In this document: in pieces, positions 1-7,457 of the stretch | Position numbering within the stretch: the stretch's first letter is position 1 | Layout of the letters: each line of letters starts with the position of its first letter | Assembly (NCBI RefSeq): GCF_001261735.1 | Contig: NZ_CVRP01000007.1 | Coordinates: forward strand, 124,001-188,000 | DNA length: 64,000 nucleotides | Direction of reading: 5' to 3' | Origin: Dysgonomonas sp. BGC7 | GTDB lineage: Bacteria > Bacteroidota > Bacteroidia > Bacteroidales > Dysgonomonadaceae | The notes under the pieces: generated by a model | Database searches by the model: none | The model's input: only the letters and a program-made list of their open reading frames with translations | What the model was told of the DNA's origin: nothing | Translations under genes and position numbers: made by a program

Positions 1-74
1 CAGTCGGCAAAATATTTTTCGTATTTGTCATCCCACCAGTTATGGGTATCTGATAAAAGTCCTATTTTTTTCAT
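1..74 (-). CDS. Metallophosphoesterase (YfcE/MJ0936-like), N-terminal fragment
   Basis: Only the first 24 residues are inside the window; the gene continues past base 1. The start ATG at 74 is followed by MKKIGLLSDTH, the first metal-binding motif (D-x-H) of small calcineurin-like phosphoesterases. The ATG shares one base with the menA stop (TAATG), so the two genes are translationally coupled and form one leftward operon. The substrate cannot be judged from this fragment. Confidence 0.75.
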   Translation of the reverse strand, partial: MKKIGLLSDTHNWWDDKYEKYFAD

Positions 75-979
75 TACAAGTTGATACAGATAGAAAAACA
101 TACCGATAAGAAAAAGGTTCCCATAGATGTATATTTCAGATATGGATCCAATAGCCTGTTTTCTTTTATTCTGAATATATCGGTCAGTAGTTTTATGAAA
201 ATACCAAAGCATAAAAGGTACAGATATTGATACCAGTGTGCAGAGTAGAGTAGGGAATAACCTATGAAGCAGAGCAAAGAGCCAATAGTAAGAACGGCGT
301 GATACAGCTTGGCATTGTGTAAACCTATTCGTACGGGGATTGTGATCTTACCGGATTTTTTGTCATTGTCCAGATCTCTCATGTTGTTCAGGTTGAGGAC
401 AGCAACTGTAAGAAACCCTAGTCCGATGGCAGGTAGCCAAGGTCGGGAATCAATAAGGTGTGTGTGCAGAAAGTATGTACCTACTACAGACACTAAACCA
501 AAAAAGACAAAAGAAAATATGTCTCCGAAGCCTTTATAGCCATAGGGATTCTTCCCTGCAGTATATTTTATGGCAGCAATAATACATAGTATACCCAATA
601 CTAAGAATGCAGTAATATATATTGGATTCATAAATTGAAGAGCTATATATATAAGGAGTAAACCTACTATGGCAGCGCAGGCAATAGCCACAATAATTGC
701 TCTTTTCATTTGTGAGGGAGTAATGGCTCCGCTTTGTACAGTGCGTTTAGGACCTACACGTTCGCCGGTTATATCTGTTCCATGTTGAAAATCCCCCAAA
801 TCGTTCGCCATATTGGATAATAATTGCAATATGGTCGCAATCATCAATGTAAGGAAAAATACACTAATACTGAATTGGTTTACACTAAGAGCAATAGCGC
901 TTCCTGATAAGGCTGTAGCAACGGCTAAAAAGAGTGTGCGAGGGCGCAGAGCCGATATCCAGGATTTTAAAGATGCCAT
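74..979 (-). CDS. menA: 1,4-dihydroxy-2-naphthoate polyprenyltransferase MenA
   Basis: An integral membrane UbiA-superfamily prenyltransferase that attaches the polyprenyl tail to DHNA, the membrane step of menaquinone synthesis. The two Asp-rich prenyl-diphosphate/Mg sites are visible: NDLGDFQHGTD at residues 59-69 and RDLDND at 201-206, followed by KITIPVRIG. About eight hydrophobic helices fill the rest, and 301 aa is the normal family length. The start at 979 fits a TAnnTTTG element on the minus strand at 1002-1009. Menaquinone is the expected acceptor for the Complex I encoded later in the window. Other UbiA enzymes are possible, but the motif spacing and C-terminal half read as MenA. 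Confidence 0.9.
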   Translation of the reverse strand: MASLKSWISALRPRTLFLAVATALSGSAIALSVNQFSISVFFLTLMIATILQLLSNMANDLGDFQHGTDITGERVGPKRTVQSGAITPSQMKRAIIVAIACAAIVGLLLIYIALQFMNPIYITAFLVLGILCIIAAIKYTAGKNPYGYKGFGDIFSFVFFGLVSVVGTYFLHTHLIDSRPWLPAIGLGFLTVAVLNLNNMRDLDNDKKSGKITIPVRIGLHNAKLYHAVLTIGSLLCFIGYSLLYSAHWYQYLYLLCFGIFIKLLTDIFRIKENRLLDPYLKYTSMGTFFLSVCFSICINL

Positions 980-1001
980 AAATTATAGATTTTTCAAGGT
1001 G

Positions 1002-1009
1002 CAAAGATA
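1002..1009 (-). promoter_or_regulatory. -7 element of the menA promoter
   Basis: CAAAGATA on the plus strand reads TATCTTTG on the minus strand, an exact match to the Bacteroidota -7 consensus TAnnTTTG. It lies 23 bases upstream of the menA start, which implies a very short leader. Confidence 0.6.
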
Positions 1010-1187
1010 CGTTTTTTGTCGTTTTCTTATTCCTTTAAAGAGTAAATAAACGATCAAGGATTGTATTCTGGCTAGTTTATTATTTCTTTTTTATTCTGAT
1101 TTTCTTTTGTTTTTGGTTTTCTGTATTTATTTTAGATTAGATATATTACATTAATACTTTATAATACATATAATGAGATTATTTTAT

Positions 1188-1195
1188 TATTTTTG
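1188..1195 (+). promoter_or_regulatory. -7 element of the aspartate kinase promoter
   Basis: TATTTTTG matches TAnnTTTG and lies 33 bases before the preferred ATG at 1229. A promoter here would place an upstream in-frame ATG at 1193 inside the core promoter, which supports the later start. Confidence 0.55.
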
Positions 1196-1228
1196 CACCG
1201 ATCAAAAAAGTTCAAACTTATTATAAAA

Positions 1229-2614
1229 ATGCTTACTGTAGAGAAGATTGGCGGGACTTCAATGTCTAAGTTTAAAGAAGCCCTGGATAATGTAATTGTC
1301 GGAAAACGTTCTCAGGATGAGATGTATAACCGTATTTTCGTAGTGTCTGCTTATAACAATGTGACTAACTGGTTGCTGGAGCATAAGAAAACCGGAGAGC
1401 CTGGTGTGTATGTGCAGTTTCTCGAAAATAGTGATTACAGTATCGGGCTGGATAGTCTTTGTCAACGTTTGTTACTTATTAATAAAGGATTTGAAGAAAT
1501 TGGACTCGATCTTCAGGAGGCCAGAGAGTTTATCACTTTTCGTATAAAACAGGCTAAGACAATGCTACACAGTCTTAGCAAAGTTATGGCTTCGGGCTAT
1601 GTGAGGGCAGATGATATTTGTCTGGCTGCCCGTGAAATTCTGGCGTCGATAGGTGAAGCTCATTCAGCATGGAATACTGTCAATATTCTAAATAATAATG
1701 GTATATCTGCCCGTTTTATAGATTTATGCGGTTTTAATGACTCTATGCCTTTGACTATTGATGAACGTATTCACAGAGCATTCAAAAATATTGACTTCAG
1801 TAAAGATCTTTGCATTGCTACCGGCTATACGAAAGGTACCGAGGGGATTATGAGAGCATTCGATCGAGGCTATACAGAAGTGACTTTTAGTAAGATCGCT
1901 GTAGAAGTGAAGGCTCAGGAGGCCATTATTCATAAGGAATATCATTTGTCGAGTGCTGATCCTAATATTGTCGGGGTAGATAAGACTGTACCTGTTGGAC
2001 GCACTAATTATATTATTGCCGATCAGTTGGCAGATATAGGTATGGAGGCTATACACCCCAAAGCAGCTAAGCCTCTCGAATTAGCAAATATAGATATACG
2101 CATTAAGAATACATTTGAGCCTGAGCACCCGGGGACATTGATTACTAAAGATTATATTTCTGAAGTTCCTAAGATAGAGATTGTTTCAGGTACAAATAAA
2201 GTGTTGGCAATAGAGATACATGATCCTATGATGGTAGGGGAGGTTGGCTTCGATTTAAGAATAATGCAGATATTTCAGAAATTTGGAGTAAGCTATATTC
2301 TTAAGTCAACGAATGCAAACTCTATCACAATGGTAGTTTGGGATAATTACAAATCCAGAGAATTAATATCTGAACTCGAATCTGTTTTTTATCAGGTAGT
2401 TGTAGCTAGAGTCGCATTGGTTTGTGCTATGGGTACCAATATTGCCATTCCAGGATTCTTGTATAGGGCTGCAAAAGCTTTGTTCGATAGGGGAATAAAT
2501 GTAGAAAGCTTCGGTCAGTCTCTAAGGCAAGTGAATATGCAGTTTGTGATAAAGCGAGAATGCTATAATGATGCGGTTATCGCTCTCAATGATGAGCTTT
2601 GTATTGATAAATAG
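1229..2614 (+). CDS. Aspartate kinase, Ask_Ect-like subtype
   Basis: Phosphorylates L-aspartate, the first step towards lysine, threonine, methionine and diaminopimelate. The protein opens with VEKIGGTSM, where most aspartokinases have KFGGTS. It has FVVSAYNNVTN and EHKKTGEPGVY near the N-terminus, a catalytic kinase domain to about residue 300, and ACT-like sequence after it (around KIEIVSGTNKVLAIEI and VALVCAMGTNIA). The KIGGTSM opening and LLEHKKTGEPGVY stretch resemble, from memory, the specialised aspartokinases linked to ectoine clusters, but no ectABC genes are nearby. ATG 1229 is preferred over the in-frame ATG at 1193, giving 461 aa. Aspartokinase function is secure; the subtype is inferred. 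Confidence 0.85.
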   Translation: MLTVEKIGGTSMSKFKEALDNVIVGKRSQDEMYNRIFVVSAYNNVTNWLLEHKKTGEPGVYVQFLENSDYSIGLDSLCQRLLLINKGFEEIGLDLQEAREFITFRIKQAKTMLHSLSKVMASGYVRADDICLAAREILASIGEAHSAWNTVNILNNNGISARFIDLCGFNDSMPLTIDERIHRAFKNIDFSKDLCIATGYTKGTEGIMRAFDRGYTEVTFSKIAVEVKAQEAIIHKEYHLSSADPNIVGVDKTVPVGRTNYIIADQLADIGMEAIHPKAAKPLELANIDIRIKNTFEPEHPGTLITKDYISEVPKIEIVSGTNKVLAIEIHDPMMVGEVGFDLRIMQIFQKFGVSYILKSTNANSITMVVWDNYKSRELISELESVFYQVVVARVALVCAMGTNIAIPGFLYRAAKALFDRGINVESFGQSLRQVNMQFVIKRECYNDAVIALNDELCIDK

Positions 2615-3020
2615 GTTTTAATAAGACTTTTTTTGTATTTTTTAACTGTAAAGAATAATTTTAAATCCTATTTTTGTTTGCTGTAAAAAAGAGTTTTACA
2701 GAATTTAATACCTAAGTGGACACATTTTGTAACAGAAATCCCACATAAACAGTTACTTATATTTATTGAGTTTGTCAGAATTTATATTAGTAAAATTGCT
2801 TTTACGAAAAAATAATAATTTATTAACAACGTTATATTTTATTAAGAGCGTTAATCAGAGTGCAATTTTGGAGACAAAATATACTAAAAGATAAAATGGA
2901 ATAGTATATTTGTACCCTTAAAAGCTCACTGTATGGCTTTTTTTGAGTTTTAATATTGAATGTATAACAATAATAAAAAAGAAAAATTGATTCACTAAAC
3001 TTAAATTATTTATTATCATT
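2615..3020. other. Intergenic region before the TonB operon
   Basis: An AT-rich 406-base stretch with no convincing ORF. It holds a small hairpin at 2681-2701 (8-bp arms CTGTAAAA/TTTTACAG, 5-base loop), which could be a weak end for the aspartate kinase transcript, and the exbB promoter at 2905-2912. Nothing else was recognised. Confidence 0.5.
2905..2912 (+). promoter_or_regulatory. -7 element of the exbB-tonB operon
   Basis: TATATTTG matches TAnnTTTG exactly and lies about 108 bases before the exbB start, so the mRNA has a roughly 100-base AT-rich leader. Confidence 0.55.
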
Positions 3021-3842
3021 ATGGAAACTAAAAAACAACAACCAACTCAAAAACCAAGATCAAAAGGCGTCTCTGCTATGATAGTAGTTATTGGATGTGC
3101 TATTGTTGCTCATCTATTCTTCTATTTAGTAGCTGGAGCTCCAAGCAACTTTGACGAAAAAGGTCACCCACTCAATGCAAACATCTTAGGAACTCTATTC
3201 CAAGGAGGATTTGTAATTCCTATCGTAATCACATTGTTGCTTACAGTATTGGTTCTTTCAGTTGAAAGATTCTTCGCATTAAACAGAGCTAGTGGAAAAG
3301 GTAATACTGCTAAATTTGTAATGAATGCAAAAGCAAAACTAGAAGCAGGCGACATCGCCGGAGCATCAAAACTTTGTGATGAGCAAAAAGGTTCAGTAGC
3401 TAATATCTTAAAAGCTGGTCTTATTAGATATTCAGATGTTGAAAAAATCGCAGACATCCATAATGATGAAAAAGCTGCAATGATTCAAAAAGAAATTGAA
3501 GAAGCTACAACTCTTGAACTTCCTTATTTGCAACAAAACTTGTCAGTTATTGCAACTATCTCTACTCTAGGTACTCTGATGGGACTATTCGGAACAGTAC
3601 TTGGTATGATCAAGTCGTTTGGTGCGATGGGACAAGAAGGAGCTCCAGACTCAACAGCTCTTGCTGTCGGTATCTCTGAAGCCTTGATGAATACAGCGAT
3701 GGGTATTGGTACTGGTGCTTGTGCTATTATTTCTTATTCTTATTTCTCAGGAAAAGTTGAAGATATAACTAATGCTGTAGACGAAGTTGGTTTTGCTATT
3801 GGCCAAACTTACACAACTCTACACGGAGGTTTATCTAAATAA
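3021..3842 (+). CDS. exbB: MotA/TolQ/ExbB proton channel family protein
   Basis: The channel-forming subunit of the inner-membrane complex that uses the proton gradient to drive TonB. Hydrophobic segments lie near residues 20-40 and 58-82, and the conserved MotA/ExbB pair is at about 171-200 (TISTLGTLMGLFGTVLGMIK) and 217-240 (NTAMGIGTGACAIISYSYF). A cytoplasmic helical domain sits between them. The first segment is an extra N-terminal helix, common in Bacteroidota ExbB. It is followed by two exbD genes and tonB in the same direction with gaps of 30-70 bases, so the system can be assigned to TonB rather than to a flagellar or Tol role. Confidence 0.9.
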   Translation: METKKQQPTQKPRSKGVSAMIVVIGCAIVAHLFFYLVAGAPSNFDEKGHPLNANILGTLFQGGFVIPIVITLLLTVLVLSVERFFALNRASGKGNTAKFVMNAKAKLEAGDIAGASKLCDEQKGSVANILKAGLIRYSDVEKIADIHNDEKAAMIQKEIEEATTLELPYLQQNLSVIATISTLGTLMGLFGTVLGMIKSFGAMGQEGAPDSTALAVGISEALMNTAMGIGTGACAIISYSYFSGKVEDITNAVDEVGFAIGQTYTTLHGGLSK

Positions 3843-3912
3843 TTAATTTTTTTGAGAGAATTTGTGGAATTTGAATGAAATTCTACTCTAATTAGAAAAG
3901 AATAAAAAGAAG

Positions 3913-4524
3913 ATGGGAAAAATTAAAGTAAAAAAACAGAGTACATTCATCGATATGACTGCGATGAGTGACGTTACTGTACTTTTGCTCACATTCTTCA
4001 TGCTTACAGCAACATTCTTACCCAAAGAACCGGTACAGGTGATTACACCTTCGTCGGTATCTGAAACAAAAATACCGGAAAATAATGTGCTAACTATATT
4101 GATTGACCCAAATGGAAAAGTCTTTTTGAATATAGATAGAAAAGAAAGTAAAAAAGCGGTATTGGAGTTGATGGGACAGGATTATGGCATTACATTTACA
4201 GATAAACAGATAAGATCGTTCGTGGAACAAACACACATTGGTGTGCCTATGAACAGAATGTCTGCTTTCTTAGATTTGCCATTAAGCGACCAGGATAGTG
4301 AGATTAAGAAATTCGGCGTGCCGCTTGACAGCGCAAACAACCAATTTTCACGTTGGATAAAACATGCAAAAGAAGTAAGTGGCGACAATATGGGTATCGC
4401 TATCAAGGCAGACCAAACTACAGCATATCCTCTGGTAGATGATGTGATGAAAGCTCTGGTAAAAATGAAAGAAAACAGATATAGCCTTATTACGTCTCTG
4501 AGAGGAATGCCGGAAGGCCTATAA
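3913..4524 (+). CDS. exbD: ExbD/TolR-type biopolymer transporter, first copy
   Basis: A single-pass subunit that carries the proton-accepting Asp of the Exb complex. The N-terminal helix reads MSDVTVLLLTFFMLTATF (about residues 16-33), and its Asp is the expected protonation site. The periplasmic part (residues 40-203) is longer than in E. coli ExbD (about 140 aa) and contains a central insertion around residues 88-150. It is paired with a second, different ExbD immediately downstream; in Bacteroidota two ExbD paralogs commonly flank one ExbB. Confidence 0.85.
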   Translation: MGKIKVKKQSTFIDMTAMSDVTVLLLTFFMLTATFLPKEPVQVITPSSVSETKIPENNVLTILIDPNGKVFLNIDRKESKKAVLELMGQDYGITFTDKQIRSFVEQTHIGVPMNRMSAFLDLPLSDQDSEIKKFGVPLDSANNQFSRWIKHAKEVSGDNMGIAIKADQTTAYPLVDDVMKALVKMKENRYSLITSLRGMPEGL

Positions 4525-4557
4525 TAATCTAAAATTATTAACTAAAAAAAGAAAATT

Positions 4558-5217
4558 ATGGCTTCTGTAGATACCGGTGGCGGAGAAGAAAAAAAAGGTA
4601 AACCAAAAAAACAGACTCTACGAGTAGACTTTACTCCGATGGTGGATATGAACATGTTATTGATTACATTCTTCATGTTCTGTACCACATTGAGTAAACC
4701 GCAAATCATGGATATTGCGATGCCTACCGACGAGAAACTGACTAAGGAAGATGAAGTAAAGGTAAAAGACTCTAAGTCGGTAACGCTACTGCTTGGAGAC
4801 GATAATAAAGTATATTACTATACAGGTATTCCTGATTATACAGATTATACTACCTTGAAAGAAACAAACTATTCACCAGAAGGGTTGCGTGCTTTATTGT
4901 TAGAACGTAATAAAGACGTTGTAGACCAAATGCGCGAGCTTAGACACGAGAAATACGTGACTAACAAGAAAATGTCTGATGATGTGTTTAAGGAAAGATC
5001 AAGAGAAATTAAAGGAGTGAAAGATGGACAGGTTGTAGTTATAAAACCTACTTCTGAATCTACTTATAAAAATCTTGTAGACGCACTAGATGAAATGCAA
5101 ATATGCAGTATTGATAAATATGCTATTGTAGATATGACAGAAGGGGATCAGTACTTACTTGAAAACCTGAAGACAAAAGGGGCTTATGGAGCAGAAGCAG
5201 CACCACCTAAACAATAA
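4558..5217 (+). CDS. exbD: ExbD/TolR-type biopolymer transporter, second copy
   Basis: The second ExbD paralog, 219 aa. After a Lys-rich cytoplasmic start comes the helix FTPMVDMNMLLITFFMF (about residues 26-42), with the conserved Asp, then a long periplasmic domain. It shares little sequence with the first copy outside the helix, so it is not a recent duplication; the two may form a heteromeric ExbD pair. The C-terminus (GAYGAEAAPPKQ) is short and flexible. It lies 33 bases after the first copy and 30 before tonB. Confidence 0.85.
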   Translation: MASVDTGGGEEKKGKPKKQTLRVDFTPMVDMNMLLITFFMFCTTLSKPQIMDIAMPTDEKLTKEDEVKVKDSKSVTLLLGDDNKVYYYTGIPDYTDYTTLKETNYSPEGLRALLLERNKDVVDQMRELRHEKYVTNKKMSDDVFKERSREIKGVKDGQVVVIKPTSESTYKNLVDALDEMQICSIDKYAIVDMTEGDQYLLENLKTKGAYGAEAAPPKQ

Positions 5218-5247
5218 TCACATTTAACAAGAAAGGAGTAAAAAATT

Positions 5248-6081
5248 ATGTCAAAAGATATCAAATTAAATTCTTCTGAATGGTGTGATGTAGTATTTGA
5301 AGGTAAAAATAAGCAATATGGAGCCTACAAATTACGTCAATCGTCATCGAAGAGACATATAGTAGCATTCCTCGTAGTCCTTGTTTTTGCAGGATTTGTA
5401 TCTGCCTTGCCAAGTTTGGTGTCGGTAGTGAAAAATCTGACACAATCAGAGATGGGACCAATGGATGATGCATATGAGATGTCTAAAATTCCGGTAGAAC
5501 AAGAAATTCCGGAAGAGAATAAAATTATGCAAGAAACGGCGCCTCCACCGCCACCATTGAAAACAACAGTAAAATTCGTTCCTCCTACAATTGTTAAGGA
5601 CGAAGAAGTTGTTGAAGATAAGATGATAAGTCAAACGGATGTCCAAGAGACTAAGATTCAGATTTCAGTGGCAGACGTGAAAGGTACTGATGACAAACAT
5701 GGTATTGATATTGCAGAGTTGAGAGAACACAAACAAATTGTGGAAGAAAAGCCTGTAGAAGAAAAACCATTTGTAACAGTAGAACAAATGCCTAGTTTCC
5801 CCGGTGGAGAAACTGAAATGCATAAGTTTATTGGAGAAAACCTGAAATATCCAGTTGTTGCTCAGGAATCAGGTATACAAGGTCGTGTAACTATTCGCTT
5901 CGTTGTAACCAAAAACGGAACTATTTCTGATGTAACAGTAATACGTGGTATCGACCCTTCTTGCGACAGAGAAGCTGTACGGGTTGTGAAGGCGATGCCT
6001 AAATGGATTCCGGGAAAACAAAATGGATTGAATGTTCCTGTGTACTTTACACTTCCGATTGTTTTCAAGTTAAAACAATAA
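5248..6081 (+). CDS. tonB: Energy transducer TonB
   Basis: Carries energy from ExbB/ExbD across the periplasm to TonB-dependent outer membrane receptors. Residues 1-30 are cytoplasmic and include KNKQYGAYKLR, typical of Bacteroidota TonB. A membrane helix covers about 36-57. An acidic and Pro-rich spacer follows (TAPPPPPLKTT near residue 95). The C-terminal TonB domain starts at MPSFPGGE (about residue 185) and ends GLNVPVYFTLPIVFKLKQ. A Shine-Dalgarno-like AAGGAG precedes the ATG, unusual in this window. A hairpin terminator directly follows. Confidence 0.92.
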   Translation: MSKDIKLNSSEWCDVVFEGKNKQYGAYKLRQSSSKRHIVAFLVVLVFAGFVSALPSLVSVVKNLTQSEMGPMDDAYEMSKIPVEQEIPEENKIMQETAPPPPPLKTTVKFVPPTIVKDEEVVEDKMISQTDVQETKIQISVADVKGTDDKHGIDIAELREHKQIVEEKPVEEKPFVTVEQMPSFPGGETEMHKFIGENLKYPVVAQESGIQGRVTIRFVVTKNGTISDVTVIRGIDPSCDREAVRVVKAMPKWIPGKQNGLNVPVYFTLPIVFKLKQ

Positions 6082-6127
6082 TAAGACATTCTTAGAAGTA
6101 TTTGTTTTTAATAACATAAAAATCAGT

Positions 6128-6172
6128 AAAGAAGAGAAGTTTGAATTAAAAAATCATCTTCTCTTCTTTTTC
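6128..6172 (+). terminator. Hairpin terminator after tonB
   Basis: A 12-bp GA/CT-rich stem (arms starting AAAGAAGAGAAG and CTTCTCTTCTTT), with an 18-base loop and a T-tract. It separates the exb-tonB operon from the next gene, which starts six bases later. Confidence 0.7.
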
Positions 6173-6177
6173 AAATA

Positions 6178-6390
6178 ATGAAGATGGAAAAAGAAAATAA
6201 ACCTACGAAAAATTGGTCTCCTAAAGCTATATTTGGGATTTTTATGATATTCTTTTATTTAGGTGTGTCTATCCTACTTGTATTTACTCCTATCTTTAAG
6301 GATATTAATATTGCTGCACGTATAATTATGGCTGTATTGTTTTTTGCATATGGCTTGTTTAGAGGATACCGTGCATGGAAAACGCCCTAA
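6178..6390 (+). CDS. Small two-helix membrane protein, unknown function
   Basis: 70 aa with a charged N-terminus (MKMEKENKPTKNW) and two hydrophobic segments, roughly residues 18-39 and 45-65, so probably a helical hairpin in the inner membrane. The start could also be the ATG two codons later. It lies just after the tonB terminator and 35 bases before the PstS-like lipoprotein gene, with which it is probably cotranscribed. I do not recognise a function. Confidence 0.6.
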   Translation: MKMEKENKPTKNWSPKAIFGIFMIFFYLGVSILLVFTPIFKDINIAARIIMAVLFFAYGLFRGYRAWKTP

Positions 6391-6424
6391 GATAACTAGA
6401 CAGACAATAGTAAAAAGTAAAGTT

Positions 6425-7414
6425 ATGAAAAAGCAAAGTTTAAATTTGATTATTTTAGTAGCCCTTCTTATTTGTTATTCATGCCAGGGGCCTAAAGTTA
6501 CGCGTACAGATACTCCTACAAGTGGTATTGCGCAGATTACAGTTGATGAATGCTTTGCTCCAATTGTACAGGAACAAATAGATGTTTTCGAATCTCAATA
6601 CAACGAAGCATATATTATTCCTACATATACAAGCGAAACACAAGCTTTCGATCTGTTCATGAAAGATAGTATACGTGTTATTATCGCTGCACGAGAACTT
6701 ACACCAAACGAGACGCAAATAATAAAGGACCGTAAACAACAAGTTAGGTCTCAGAAATATGCGACAGATGCAATAGCCTTGATTATAAATAAAGCTAATC
6801 CGGATTCGCTGCTATCTGTGGCTGATATAAAAAAGATAATGACAGGACAAGTGCGTACATGGAAAGAACTTAATCCGAATTCGAAACTTGGTGAGATTGC
6901 TGTGACTTTCGATAGTCCCAATTCAAGTACTGTCAGATTTATAAGAGATTCTATATGTAAAGATATGCCTTTGGGAAATAATCTGAAGGCTAGATCGACA
7001 GATAGTATACGAGCGATTGATTTGGGTGAACGTACCCCTAATCAATTAGTGATAGACTATGTTGCCGCAAACCCTAATGCATTAGGCATTATTGGGGTAA
7101 ATTGGATCAGTAATCCTAATGATCCGAAAAATTTAAGTTTTATTGACAATATCAAAGTGGTGTCTGTAAGCAAGGCTGATAAAGCTACTGTAGAAAACAG
7201 TTTTAAGCCATATCCTGCATTCATTGCTCTTCAAGAATATGCTCTGAGTAGAGACCTTTATATAATAATTTCAGATGTGAGGGGCGGATTGCCATCAGGT
7301 TTTGTTAACTTTGCTGCTGGCGAAAAAGGCCAGAGGATAGTTCTTAAAGCAGGTCTTTATCCCGCTTACCAGCTCACCAGAGTAGTTAGAGCAAGCCCTA
7401 CACTGAAAGATTAA
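6425..7414 (+). CDS. PstS-like phosphate-family substrate-binding lipoprotein
   Basis: A periplasmic solute-binding protein of the PstS/PBP-like type, 329 aa from ATG 6425. The signal peptide ends at a lipobox-like ICYSC, so Cys20 is the probable lipid anchor. An upstream in-frame ATG (6344) lies inside the preceding gene and lacks a signal, so it was not used. Family features include the TSETQAFDLFMKDSIR region and AIALIINKANPDSLLSVADI, typical of PstS lobe 1, and the late segment LPSGFVNFAAGEKGQRIV. No pstCAB transporter genes are adjacent; the neighbours are TonB components and a TPR protein. Phosphate binding is not shown, and a signalling or scaffold role is possible. Confidence 0.75.
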   Translation: MKKQSLNLIILVALLICYSCQGPKVTRTDTPTSGIAQITVDECFAPIVQEQIDVFESQYNEAYIIPTYTSETQAFDLFMKDSIRVIIAARELTPNETQIIKDRKQQVRSQKYATDAIALIINKANPDSLLSVADIKKIMTGQVRTWKELNPNSKLGEIAVTFDSPNSSTVRFIRDSICKDMPLGNNLKARSTDSIRAIDLGERTPNQLVIDYVAANPNALGIIGVNWISNPNDPKNLSFIDNIKVVSVSKADKATVENSFKPYPAFIALQEYALSRDLYIIISDVRGGLPSGFVNFAAGEKGQRIVLKAGLYPAYQLTRVVRASPTLKD

Positions 7415-7457
7415 ACACATTATAGAACAAACATTAACAGTAAATATTATTAGAAAG

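Noticed and set aside
2920-2940. Possible transcription attenuator (AAAAGC...GCTTTT plus T-run) just after the exbB promoter
   Set aside because: The stem is only six pairs, four of them A-T, so it is too weak to count as a terminator without data.
6344-6424. Upstream start for the PstS-like protein
   Set aside because: It would place 27 residues before a good lipoprotein signal and start inside the preceding gene.
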